The translations under genes were made by a program, and so were the position numbers. Below, piece after piece: positions 6,380-12,859 of a stretch of DNA of 12,859 nucleotides. Below the pieces are notes generated by a model. It was given only the letters and a program-made list of their open reading frames with translations. It searched no databases and was not told the DNA's origin. Source of the DNA: an uncultured Bacilli bacterium (lineage in GTDB: Bacteria; Bacillota_I; Bacilli_A; RFN20; CAG-631). How positions within the stretch are numbered: the first letter of the stretch is position 1; every line of letters starts with the position of its first letter. The stretch lies in assembly GCA_934215405.1 (NCBI GenBank), contig CAKPZU010000051.1, positions 1 to 12,859 of the forward strand, in the 5' to 3' direction.

Positions 6380-7033
6380 CTATAATAATGATTGCTCATT
6401 AATTAATAGCTTAAATGTCAATTTAAAGAATTCACAGGCTTTTTTACAAAGCATCATTCTTGATAAAAAGATTTCAAAATAATCCATTATTGAGCAAATT
6501 TTTATATCAATTGTAAGATTTAATGTCAGTGTTTTTTCTTCCTTATTAATAACAACCTTTGAAGATTTAGCAGCATAATTAACACGATTATGAATATTAT
6601 AAATATCAGCCTTTTTTCTAACTCTTGTTCTTCTAACATCTGTTTTATCGGCAATCATCAAGGCAGATGATACAACATTAACAGGATATGCTGATGATTC
6701 ATCATGATTACCAATTGCAGTAACAATAGTTGCAATATCTTCTGTGTCCATATTTAATTTATCTAATATTCTAAAAGCCATTAAAGCGCCAGATTTTGCA
6801 TGACCGTCTCTATTTACAACATTTCCAATATCATGCATATAAGCAGCTATTTTAGCAAGTTCGATAGTATGCTTATCATATTCAAGTGTTGTTAATATAT
6901 ATTCTACTACAGCAACACAACGCAAAACATGATTAAAAGAATGTTCAGTATAGCCAATGGCTTCTAAGTATTTATCGGCCGATAAAATGTAAGTATTAAT
7001 CTCCTTATTATTTCTAATTTTCTTATAAGTCAC
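6380..7033 (-). CDS. HD-domain phosphohydrolase
   Basis: This 217-residue cytoplasmic protein has an HD metal-binding domain. Likely ligands are His35, His67-Asp68 ('YMHDIGN'), His78, His110 ('GNHDES') and Asp129 ('IADKTDVRR'). The spacing fits HD-family phosphohydrolases acting on nucleotides or cyclic dinucleotides, but the substrate cannot be assigned. The C-terminal 80 residues lie outside the HD core and show no motif I recognise. I chose GTG at 7033 because the minus strand carries TAAGTGGTGAT, very close to the complement of the 16S tail, with GG 8 nt upstream of it. The longer reading from GTG at 7045 would start inside that SD. An extended -10 lies upstream. Confidence 0.85.
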   Translation of the reverse strand: MTYKKIRNNKEINTYILSADKYLEAIGYTEHSFNHVLRCVAVVEYILTTLEYDKHTIELAKIAAYMHDIGNVVNRDGHAKSGALMAFRILDKLNMDTEDIATIVTAIGNHDESSAYPVNVVSSALMIADKTDVRRTRVRKKADIYNIHNRVNYAAKSSKVVINKEEKTLTLNLTIDIKICSIMDYFEIFLSRMMLCKKACEFFKLTFKLLINEQSLL

Positions 7034-7053
7034 TATTATCACCACTTAATTTT

Positions 7054-7062
7054 ATTATAGCA
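7054..7062 (-). promoter_or_regulatory. Extended -10 promoter for the HD-domain gene
   Basis: The minus strand reads TGCTATAAT, an exact TGnTATAAT, about 20 nt upstream of the GTG start at 7033. The -35 region at 17-nt spacing is poor. It lies between the mscS terminator and the HD gene, giving the HD gene its own promoter. Confidence 0.55.
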
Positions 7063-7110
7063 AAATATTATATATTAGTTTTATTCTTTACTAAAAAATT
7101 GCAAAATTTT

Positions 7111-7139
7111 TACAAAAAAACTGCTTTTTTACAGCAGTT
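7111..7139 (-). terminator. Intrinsic terminator of the mscS gene
   Basis: AACTGCT (7119-7125) and AGCAGTT (7133-7139) form a 7-bp stem with a 7-nt loop. On the minus strand the stem is followed by a seven-T run from 7120 down to 7114. It lies just downstream of the mscS stop. Confidence 0.8.
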
Positions 7140-7143
7140 AAAA

Positions 7144-7968
7144 TTATTTATTTTTAATAGTAACATCAAGTTGATTAAATGGAATTTCAATTCCTTGCTC
7201 GTCAAAAGCAGTTTTTACTTTTTCAAGCATATCGAATTTTACAGTCCAATAATCTCCATTTTTACACCAAACAAGGGTTGCTATATCAATACTACTATTT
7301 GAATGAGCACTAACTCTAATAGTTGGAGTAGGATCTTTTAAAACTAAATCATAATTATCACAAATATTTTTAATAATTTGCTTTGCTTTTTCAAAGTCAT
7401 TAGCATAGGAAATTGAAAATGTTAAATCAACTCTTCTTGTATCCTTTTCAGAATAATTGACTATTTCAGTTGTTGATAATTTTCCATTTGGTAAATAAAC
7501 AACTTTATTATCAGGAGTTCTAATTTTTGTATTGCAAATGTAAATGCCTTCAACAGTGCCACTATAGCCACAGGCTTCGATAAAGTCATCATCCTTAAAT
7601 GGCCTAGTGATTAATAATAAAACTCCACCAGCAAAATTAGATAATGTTCCATTTATTGCTAAACCAATACCAACACCAAGAGATGCAACTAATGCTGAAA
7701 TACCACTAGTATCCAATCCTAAATAGCCAACACAGGCAATAACAACTAATACTTTTAAAGCAATTTTAATAACATAACTTAAAGTTCGATATAATGTTTT
7801 ATCGACTTTTTTGCTCTTTTCTACTTTTGTAGAATGCTTTGCAATTTTTTTGCTAATAATATTAATTATTTGGAAGGAAACAATTAAAACTAATAAGGCA
7901 ATAACAATTTTAATTCCAGTTGTTGTAAGCCAATTTTGTATGGTTTCCCATACTTTTTGCCAATCCAT
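7144..7968 (-). CDS. MscS-family small-conductance mechanosensitive channel
   Basis: This 274-residue membrane protein opens under membrane tension and releases solutes during hypo-osmotic shock. Three helices are visible (about residues 19-38, 62-83 and 90-122). The third is the Gly/Ala-rich pore helix, 'LVASLGVGIGLAINGTLSNFAGGVLLL', and it is followed by the canonical 'RPFKDDDFIE'. The beta domain ('GTVEGIYICNTKIRTPDNKVVYLPNGKL') and the C-terminal alpha/beta domain are complete. Length is close to E. coli MscS, so this is the minimal MscS architecture. An AAGAGG SD stands 7 nt before the ATG. The gene has its own promoter, whose -35 abuts the degV stop codon, and its own terminator. Confidence 0.95.
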   Translation of the reverse strand: MDWQKVWETIQNWLTTTGIKIVIALLVLIVSFQIINIISKKIAKHSTKVEKSKKVDKTLYRTLSYVIKIALKVLVVIACVGYLGLDTSGISALVASLGVGIGLAINGTLSNFAGGVLLLITRPFKDDDFIEACGYSGTVEGIYICNTKIRTPDNKVVYLPNGKLSTTEIVNYSEKDTRRVDLTFSISYANDFEKAKQIIKNICDNYDLVLKDPTPTIRVSAHSNSSIDIATLVWCKNGDYWTVKFDMLEKVKTAFDEQGIEIPFNQLDVTIKNK

Positions 7969-7992
7969 AATATTACCTCTTTTCTAAATTTA

Positions 7993-8021
7993 ATTATACA
8001 ATTATGTATTTTATAATGCAA
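7993..8021 (-). promoter_or_regulatory. Promoter of the mscS gene
   Basis: On the minus strand, TTGCAT (8021-8016) and TATAAT (7998-7993) are 17 nt apart. The start would fall about 15 nt before the mscS ATG. The -35 lies immediately after the degV stop codon. Confidence 0.5.
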
Positions 8022-8022
8022 T

Positions 8023-8859
8023 TTATTTATTTTCAAAGTATGCAATACATATTGCTTTTAAACCGATGTGGGAACCAATTGTACTACCAATTAAGACTTT
8101 ATCAAATTTTGTGTTATTTGGATAAATATCCTTTGAATCCTCAATATATTTATTTAATAATTCATCATCTAATCCTGAATATCCAAGCATAAATGGCATA
8201 TTAAAATCTATTCCATTTCCTTCATTTGTTTTTAATCGAAGCATATTATTGCCTTGCTTTGAGCCTCTTGCTTTTCCAATAAAATGAACCTTTCCTTCTT
8301 TTATTTCAATAACAGGCTTAATTCCTAAAATTCCCCCAACAAATGCAACTGCTAAAGAAATTCTACCACCCTTTTTTAAATAATCTAGAGTATTTAACAA
8401 AGCAATAAGCCTAATTCTTTTCTTTTGCTCGTTTAAAGTATTGATTATTTCTTTATAGTTTTTACCTTGATTAATTAAACTAACTGCAAGCTTAACAAGT
8501 AAAGCTTCACCAACACTTACATTTTCACTATCTATAACTTCAACATTACTAAATTTATCTTTTGCATACATTGCACTTTGAAATGTTGAAGATAGTTTAC
8601 TTGACATAGTAATGCAAATTATTTCAGTATCTTTATACTTATTAAAATAATTAATAAATTCATTTGGCGTTATTTGACTTGTTTTTGGTATTTCTTTACA
8701 ATTTTCAAGCTTTTTAAAAAAATCTAAGTTTGTAATATTAACTCCATCTAAATATTCAATACCATCAATATTTATTTTCATTGGAATAATTTCAATATCT
8801 AGTTTTTTTGCTTCTTCACTCATGATATCAGATGCAGAATCTGTTATTATTTTAATCAC
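8023..8859 (-). CDS. DegV-family fatty-acid-binding protein (FakB-like)
   Basis: DegV/FakB proteins hold a fatty acid in a buried pocket and present it to the kinase FakA for phosphorylation before phospholipid synthesis. The 278-residue length is typical. The N-terminus 'IKIITDSASDI' is the family signature. 'KTSQITPNEF' (59-68), 'SSKLSSTFQSA' (86-96), the 'YLKKGGRIS' segment and the late 'GSTIGSHIG' complete the pattern. I chose the GTG at 8859 because AGAAGG stands 8 nt upstream and it gives the standard N-terminus. An upstream TTG at 8904 has no SD and would add 15 odd residues. No fakA/dak2 gene is in the window, so the partner must be elsewhere. There is no clear terminator before the mscS promoter, so some read-through into mscS is possible. 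Confidence 0.92.
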   Translation of the reverse strand: MIKIITDSASDIMSEEAKKLDIEIIPMKINIDGIEYLDGVNITNLDFFKKLENCKEIPKTSQITPNEFINYFNKYKDTEIICITMSSKLSSTFQSAMYAKDKFSNVEVIDSENVSVGEALLVKLAVSLINQGKNYKEIINTLNEQKKRIRLIALLNTLDYLKKGGRISLAVAFVGGILGIKPVIEIKEGKVHFIGKARGSKQGNNMLRLKTNEGNGIDFNMPFMLGYSGLDDELLNKYIEDSKDIYPNNTKFDKVLIGSTIGSHIGLKAICIAYFENK

Positions 8860-8938
8860 ATTTATAACCTTCTTTTTATATTTATATTTTTGATTGTTTT
8901 GCAATAATTATTCATTAATTTATAATGCAAACTTCATT

Positions 8939-8967
8939 ATTATATTTAAAATAATAAATAAAAGCAA
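8939..8967 (-). promoter_or_regulatory. Promoter of the degV-family gene
   Basis: On the minus strand, TTGCTT (8967-8962) and TATAAT (8944-8939) are separated by 17 nt. This gives a leader of roughly 70 nt before the GTG at 8859. Confidence 0.5.
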
Positions 8968-9023
8968 ATTTTAAATGATAAAGTAACAATTGAATATTTG
9001 TTTGTAACTTATATAGCAAAGAT

Positions 9024-9046
9024 ATAATCTAATTATATTAGATTAT
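9024..9046. promoter_or_regulatory. 23-nt palindrome, candidate operator
   Basis: ATAATCTAAT and ATTAGATTAT form perfect 10-bp arms around TAT. It lies 16 nt upstream of the -35 of the enoate reductase promoter and overlaps a second possible -10 (TATAAT at 9023-9028). No T-run follows, so it is not a terminator. The size and symmetry suit a dimeric repressor or activator. No regulator gene is adjacent in this window, and the site matches no operator I can name. Confidence 0.55.
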
Positions 9047-9061
9047 TAATTAATAAATACT

Positions 9062-9091
9062 TTGACACTTAATAGTAAAAAGATGTAAAAT
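9062..9091 (+). promoter_or_regulatory. Promoter of the enoate reductase-AcnX operon
   Basis: A consensus TTGACA (9062-9067) is followed after 18 nt by TAAAAT (9086-9091). Transcription would start near 9098, about 29 nt before the ATG. A TATAAA at 9091-9096 is too far from the -35 to be preferred. Confidence 0.65.
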
Positions 9092-9126
9092 ATAAATGTA
9101 AAAACTAATTAAAAGGGAGATAAAAT

Positions 9127-11181
9127 ATGCAAGAAAACATCAGTTCTTTATTGACGCCATGGAAAATAAAAAATCTTGAAATTAAAAACAGGATTGTTTT
9201 AACATCTATGGGTGGCACTGACTTATTTGGTTGGATGGAAGTAAACCATTTTGATAAAGATGGAGCAAGATTTATTATGGAGGTTGCTAAAAACAATGTA
9301 GGTTTAGTGCTTCCTGGATGTCAGCCAGTTTATAATCCAATGTTTGGCTCTTGGCTTTATAAAAACAAGAAAATGTATAAGGATTTAGCCAAATGGCTTG
9401 TTGAATTTCATAAAACTGGCGCTAAATTGTTCGTGCAATTAACAGCTGGCTTTGGTAGATCATTTACAGTTTCTAAAATGATGGAAACGTTATATAATAA
9501 TAAAGTTTTAAATGTTTTATCAAAGCCATTTATGAATCTTGATAAAATTACTGCTACAGCTAGTCCTTCACCAAATAGATGGTCAGATAAATTACCATCA
9601 AGAGAAATGACTAAAAAAGAAATCAAACAATTTATTGATGCTTTTGCTAAATCTGCAAAATTATTAAAGGATGCTGGCGTTGATGGCGTTGAAGTACATG
9701 CTGTCCATGAGGGATATCTTCTTGATCAATTTACTTTAAAGTATGTTAACAAAAGAACTGATGAATATGGTGGTAGTTTAGATAATCGTTATCGTTTTGC
9801 TGCTGAAATTGTAAAAGCTATTAAAAAAGTATGCGGCGATGATTTTCCTGTATCACTTCGTTATTCGGTAGTTTCTAAAACAAAGGATTTTAGAAAAGGA
9901 GCTTTACCAAATGAGGAGTATGTAGAAGTTGGTCGTGATATGGAAGAATCAGAAATTGCTGCTAAGTTTTTACAAGATGCTGGATACGATATGTTAAATT
10001 GTGATAATGGAACTTATGATGCTTGGTATTGGGCTCATCCACCTGTATATATGCCAGATAATTGTAATTTAAAGGAAGTTGAACATATTAAAAACTTTGT
10101 TAATATTCCTGTTGTTTGTGCTGGTAAAATGACACTTGAAGCAGGTGCTAAATCTGTAAGTGAAGGAAAAATTGATGCTGTTGGCTTTGCAAGAAACTTT
10201 TTAGCAGATCCAGAATGGTTTACAAAATACTTAAATGGTAAAGAAGATGAAATTAGACCATGTATTTTATGCCATAATGGTTGCTTTAATATGTGTCATT
10301 ATAAAGGTGTACCAAACGATCAGGATTTATCTGATTCACTTCATTTATCAAGATGTGCTGTAAATGCTGAAATGATGCAATGGGATAAACATTATATTAA
10401 AAAGACAAATAAACCAAAAACAGTTCATATTGTTGGTGGTGGAATTGGTGGCATGGAAGCCGCTAGAGTTTTAAAACTTCGTGGCCATAATCCTATTATT
10501 TATGAAAAGAGTACAAAGCTTGGTGGAACATTTATTCCTGCATCTAGCGAATCATATAAAGGCAAGCTTCGTGATTTATTAAAGTGGTATATTAATACTA
10601 TTGAAAAATTAAATATTGAAGTTAAATATAATTATGAAGTAAAGGATATAAATGAATTTAAAAATGAGCCAGTAATAATTGCAACTGGTTCAAAGCCAAG
10701 AATTTTAAGAAATGTTGAAGGACATGAAAAGATGATTGAGGCTTGTGATTATTTAAATGGTAAGAAAGTAAAAGATGTTGTAGCAGTTATTGGTGGTGGT
10801 TTAACTGGCTGTGAAATAGCTTATGAATTAGAACTACAAGGTAAAAAGCCAATAATTGTTGAAATGAAGGATGACTTAATTGCTCAAAAAGGTGTATGTC
10901 TTGCTAATTCATCTTATTTAAGAGAATACTTTGCTTATAAAAATGTTGATGTATATTTAGAAACATCTTTAGTTAAAGTAAATGATGATTCAATTGTATG
11001 CAAGAATAAAAATAATGAAGAATTTACTATTCCATGTGAAAGTGTAATTTCCTCAGCTGGTTATATTTCAAATCCTTTAGTTAGTAAAGGTAAGAATGTT
11101 TATTTAGTTGGTGATTGCTTACACGTTGGAAATTTAAGAAGCGTTATTTGGAGAGCATATGAAGTTGCTATGAAAATTTGA
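9127..11181 (+). CDS. 2-enoate reductase/BaiCD-family flavin-FeS oxidoreductase
   Basis: This 684-residue three-part flavoprotein of the 2-enoate reductase/2,4-dienoyl-CoA reductase/BaiCD-BaiH group uses NAD(P)H to reduce an activated C=C bond. Residues 1-370 are the FMN-binding old-yellow-enzyme barrel, with 'PWKIKNLEIKNRIVL' and 'VHAVHEGYLLDQF' (His191, His194), then 'NKRTDEYGGSLDNRYRF'. The [4Fe-4S] ligands are probably Cys379, Cys382, Cys386 and Cys410. Residues from about 432 form the FAD/NAD domain, with 'GGGIGG' at 437-442 and a second 'GGGLTG' at 556-561. The end 'GDCLHVGNLRSVIWRAYEVA' is the usual FAD-contacting tail. An AAAGGGAG SD precedes the ATG. The AcnX large subunit begins 10 nt downstream, suggesting a linked pathway. 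The substrate is unknown, and a bile-acid role is not implied. Confidence 0.92.
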   Translation: MQENISSLLTPWKIKNLEIKNRIVLTSMGGTDLFGWMEVNHFDKDGARFIMEVAKNNVGLVLPGCQPVYNPMFGSWLYKNKKMYKDLAKWLVEFHKTGAKLFVQLTAGFGRSFTVSKMMETLYNNKVLNVLSKPFMNLDKITATASPSPNRWSDKLPSREMTKKEIKQFIDAFAKSAKLLKDAGVDGVEVHAVHEGYLLDQFTLKYVNKRTDEYGGSLDNRYRFAAEIVKAIKKVCGDDFPVSLRYSVVSKTKDFRKGALPNEEYVEVGRDMEESEIAAKFLQDAGYDMLNCDNGTYDAWYWAHPPVYMPDNCNLKEVEHIKNFVNIPVVCAGKMTLEAGAKSVSEGKIDAVGFARNFLADPEWFTKYLNGKEDEIRPCILCHNGCFNMCHYKGVPNDQDLSDSLHLSRCAVNAEMMQWDKHYIKKTNKPKTVHIVGGGIGGMEAARVLKLRGHNPIIYEKSTKLGGTFIPASSESYKGKLRDLLKWYINTIEKLNIEVKYNYEVKDINEFKNEPVIIATGSKPRILRNVEGHEKMIEACDYLNGKKVKDVVAVIGGGLTGCEIAYELELQGKKPIIVEMKDDLIAQKGVCLANSSYLREYFAYKNVDVYLETSLVKVNDDSIVCKNKNNEEFTIPCESVISSAGYISNPLVSKGKNVYLVGDCLHVGNLRSVIWRAYEVAMKI

Positions 11182-11191
11182 GGTATGAAAT

Positions 11192-12475
11192 ATGGAAAAT
11201 AAAATGATATTAACACAAGAACAACAAGATATTTTAGATGGAAAAAAGGGTGAAACTTTAGCTAAAGTAATGGAAACAATGGTTCGTTATGGCCAATTAT
11301 TTGATGCTACATCTATGGTTAAAATTACAAGTAAATATAATCACTTAGTTACTTCGTTTGGCTTAAAGGGGTTAGCATCAATTTATGATTTACTAGATAA
11401 ATTAATTGAAGCCGGAGCAGTTTCAAGTCAAAAATTTAGCGTTGACCCCCGTCCACTTGATAAAAATGTTCCAGCAAACTTGATTGAAAAATTAGTATTT
11501 AATAAGTTTATGTATACAAGACAAGAGCAATATGAAAAGCAACTTGAAACATTAGGCTTATTAAATAAAAATGCTTTTACATGTACTTGCTATTTAGATG
11601 AAGTTGGAAACACTCCTGAATATGGCGATATTTTATCTTGGTCAGAATCAAGTGCTGTAGTTTATGCAAACTCAGTTCTTGGAGCTAGATGCAATCGTAA
11701 TTCTGGTGTTATTGATTTAATGGGCTCAATTGTAGGCTTTGTTCCAAAGTTTGGTTTATTAACTGATGAAGGAAGAAAAGCTAAATGGATTATTAAGGTT
11801 AATACTACTAGTAAGCCAGATGCCCAATTACTAGGTTCAGCAATTGGAATGAAGGTAGTTGAAGATGTCCCATTTATTGAAGGCCTTGATAAATGGTTAG
11901 ATTATAAGCTTGATGATGATGCTAAAGCATATCTTAAGGATTTAGGTGCAGCAAGTGCAAGTAATGGTGCTGTTGGCTTATATCACGTTGAAAATATTAC
12001 TCCAGAAGCTGTAAAACTAAAAAGAGATTTAATTGAAAAAGATGCTAAAATTTATGTAATTGATGATGCTGAATTAAAGCGTGTTTATGATAATTATCCA
12101 ATTATTTGGAAAAATAAAGAGGCAAAACCAAAATTATGCTTTATTGGTTGTCCACATTTGTCATATGCTCAACTTGTTGATTGGACAGTTAAGATTGATG
12201 AAGAATTAACTAAGTTGAACAAAGAAAAAGTTGCAATACCAACTGTGTTTACATGTGCACCAAGCATTATTGAAAAATTCAAAGAAACAAAATATTATCC
12301 TATTTTAGTTAAAAGAGGTATTATTTTATCTTATATTTGTCCTTTGATGTATATGAATAATCCATTATGTGGAAAGGTTCCAACAATTACTTCAAGTAAT
12401 AAGCTACGTACTTATACAAGCGCTAGATATTATACAAATGATGAGATTTTAAAGCAAATTACAGGGGGTAATTAA
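11192..12475 (+). CDS. Aconitase X (AcnX) large subunit, catalytic domain
   Basis: This 427-residue protein is the large subunit of the two-subunit AcnX (DUF521) type. Characterised relatives are cis-3-hydroxy-L-proline dehydratases in bacteria and phosphomevalonate dehydratases in archaea, both Fe-S dehydratases. Evidence includes the N-terminal 'ILDGKKGETLAKVMETMVRYGQLFDA', 'CTCYLDEVGNTPEYGDILSWSESSAVVYANSVLGARCNRNSG' around residues 131-172, 'FIGCPHLS' (Cys320) and 'ICPLMYM' (Cys383). The closing 'TSSNKLRTYTSARYY' matches the family's 'tnS.K...Y' end. Candidate cluster ligands are Cys131 or Cys133, Cys320 and Cys383. Its SD overlaps the TGA stop of the enoate reductase gene, so the two are probably co-translated. 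The small subunit follows 1 nt after the stop. Which hydroxy acid is dehydrated cannot be told here. Confidence 0.9.
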   Translation: MENKMILTQEQQDILDGKKGETLAKVMETMVRYGQLFDATSMVKITSKYNHLVTSFGLKGLASIYDLLDKLIEAGAVSSQKFSVDPRPLDKNVPANLIEKLVFNKFMYTRQEQYEKQLETLGLLNKNAFTCTCYLDEVGNTPEYGDILSWSESSAVVYANSVLGARCNRNSGVIDLMGSIVGFVPKFGLLTDEGRKAKWIIKVNTTSKPDAQLLGSAIGMKVVEDVPFIEGLDKWLDYKLDDDAKAYLKDLGAASASNGAVGLYHVENITPEAVKLKRDLIEKDAKIYVIDDAELKRVYDNYPIIWKNKEAKPKLCFIGCPHLSYAQLVDWTVKIDEELTKLNKEKVAIPTVFTCAPSIIEKFKETKYYPILVKRGIILSYICPLMYMNNPLCGKVPTITSSNKLRTYTSARYYTNDEILKQITGGN

Positions 12476-12476
12476 T

Positions 12477-12859
12477 ATGAAGGAATTTAAAGGAAGAGTA
12501 GTTGCTAAAGGAAAAGTAACAGCAACAGCATTAGTATCACATAATGGCTTAAACACACTTGCATCGTTCCAAAAAGCTTTACAATTTGGCGATAAAACTG
12601 CAACATGTGGCGACCAAAATAATAAAGATTTATATCAAAAGCAAATGGCTGGTAAAGCTTTATGCTTACCATGTACTATTGGCTCAACTACAGGAGGATT
12701 AGTTTTATATTGTGCTTGTGCTATGAAACGACAACCATCTTGTATGCTGTTTTCAAATCCAATTGATTCACTTGCTGGAGCTGGTGCAATTTTAGCTGAC
12801 ATTTGGCTTGATGATGTAACAATGCCAGTAATTGATTCATTAGGTGATGAGTTCTTACA
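12477..12859 (+). CDS. Aconitase X small (swivel) subunit, partial
   Basis: The first 127 codons of the AcnX swivel subunit (DUF126) are visible; the frame stays open to the window edge. Features are an N-terminal 'GRVVAKGKVTATALVS' strand pair, 'LPCTIGSTTGGLVLY' (65-79), corresponding to the family's Ser/Gly-rich active-site loop before a helix, and 'SLAGAGAILADIW' (98-110), matching the conserved 'vaGAilagIP' segment. AGGGGG lies 8 nt before the ATG, inside the end of the large-subunit gene, so the two are translationally coupled. It has six Cys (44, 63, 66, 79, 81, 89), including a CxxC beside the active-site loop, which seems many for this family. Family lengths of about 130-150 residues suggest little is missing. 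Confidence 0.88.
   Translation, partial: MKEFKGRVVAKGKVTATALVSHNGLNTLASFQKALQFGDKTATCGDQNNKDLYQKQMAGKALCLPCTIGSTTGGLVLYCACAMKRQPSCMLFSNPIDSLAGAGAILADIWLDDVTMPVIDSLGDEFL

Noticed and set aside
7034..7045. HD-domain gene start at GTG 7045 or 7042
   Set aside because: Those GTGs are part of the TAAGTGGTGAT SD-like stretch that serves the GTG at 7033.
8860..8904. DegV start at TTG 8904
   Set aside because: No SD precedes it. The GTG at 8859 has AGAAGG at 8-nt spacing and gives the standard 'IKIITDSASD' N-terminus.
8860..9126. Riboswitch or small RNA in the degV-enoate reductase intergenic region
   Set aside because: Apart from the promoters and the palindrome, the region is simple AT-rich sequence with no conserved aptamer core, no GC-rich stems and no terminator.
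9105..9626. Minus-strand open frames over the enoate reductase start
   Set aside because: They overlap a strongly supported coding frame and the operon promoter, and show no motifs or SD.
9127..12859. Bile-acid 7-dehydroxylation (bai) operon
   Set aside because: The flavoprotein resembles BaiCD/BaiH by family, but no other bai gene is present and AcnX has no place in that pathway.
1..12859. Reassigned TGA codon, CRISPR arrays, insertion sequences or tRNA genes
   Set aside because: Conserved Trp positions use TGG and one gene ends in TGA. No regularly spaced repeats, transposase frames, long terminal repeats or cloverleaf sequences were seen.

Overview
The window is AT-rich, with short intergenic gaps, purine-rich Shine-Dalgarno (SD) sites about 8 nt before most starts, and the standard genetic code: TGA is used as a stop at 11179-11181 and Trp is TGG throughout. 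The infC-rpmI-rplT operon with a transcription attenuator, an S1-domain gene translationally coupled to pgi, a YutI-like Nfu protein, a DegV protein and a CUT1-type sugar ABC transporter all point to a low-GC Firmicute. The flavin/Fe-S enoate reductase suggests an anaerobe, perhaps an Erysipelotrichia-like or related Bacilli/Clostridia gut bacterium. The lineage is an inference from gene content.

Layout. (1) 1-2149, plus strand: the 3' end of a sugar-binding lipoprotein gene and two ABC sugar permeases, ending in a long hairpin that probably works as a terminator in both directions. (2) 2206-2472, minus strand: a small Nfu-type Fe-S scaffold. It shares a divergent promoter region with (3) 2616-5014, plus strand: an S1-domain RNA-binding protein, glucose-6-phosphate isomerase (8-nt overlap) and a CmpB-family membrane protein. 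(4) 5018-6379: a strong promoter, a structured attenuator leader, infC with a probable AUC start, rpmI, rplT and a terminator. (5) 6380-8859, minus strand: an HD-domain phosphohydrolase, an MscS channel and a DegV fatty-acid-binding protein, each with its own likely promoter. (6) 8860-9126: a divergent regulatory region holding a 23-nt palindrome. (7) 9127-12859, plus strand: a 2-enoate reductase/BaiCD-family flavoprotein followed closely by the large and small subunits of an aconitase-X (AcnX) enzyme. The small subunit runs off the window edge.

Most of the window is housekeeping. The least ordinary part is the last operon. A two-subunit AcnX-type dehydratase is directly linked to a flavin/[4Fe-4S] C=C reductase, behind a promoter with an adjacent palindromic site. 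The parsimonious reading is a dehydrate-then-reduce module acting on a hydroxy acid that cannot be named from this sequence. The second point of interest is the infC leader. The apical loop of one leader helix is perfectly complementary to the 5' arm of the downstream terminator, which suggests a loop-terminator pseudoknot as the antitermination switch.
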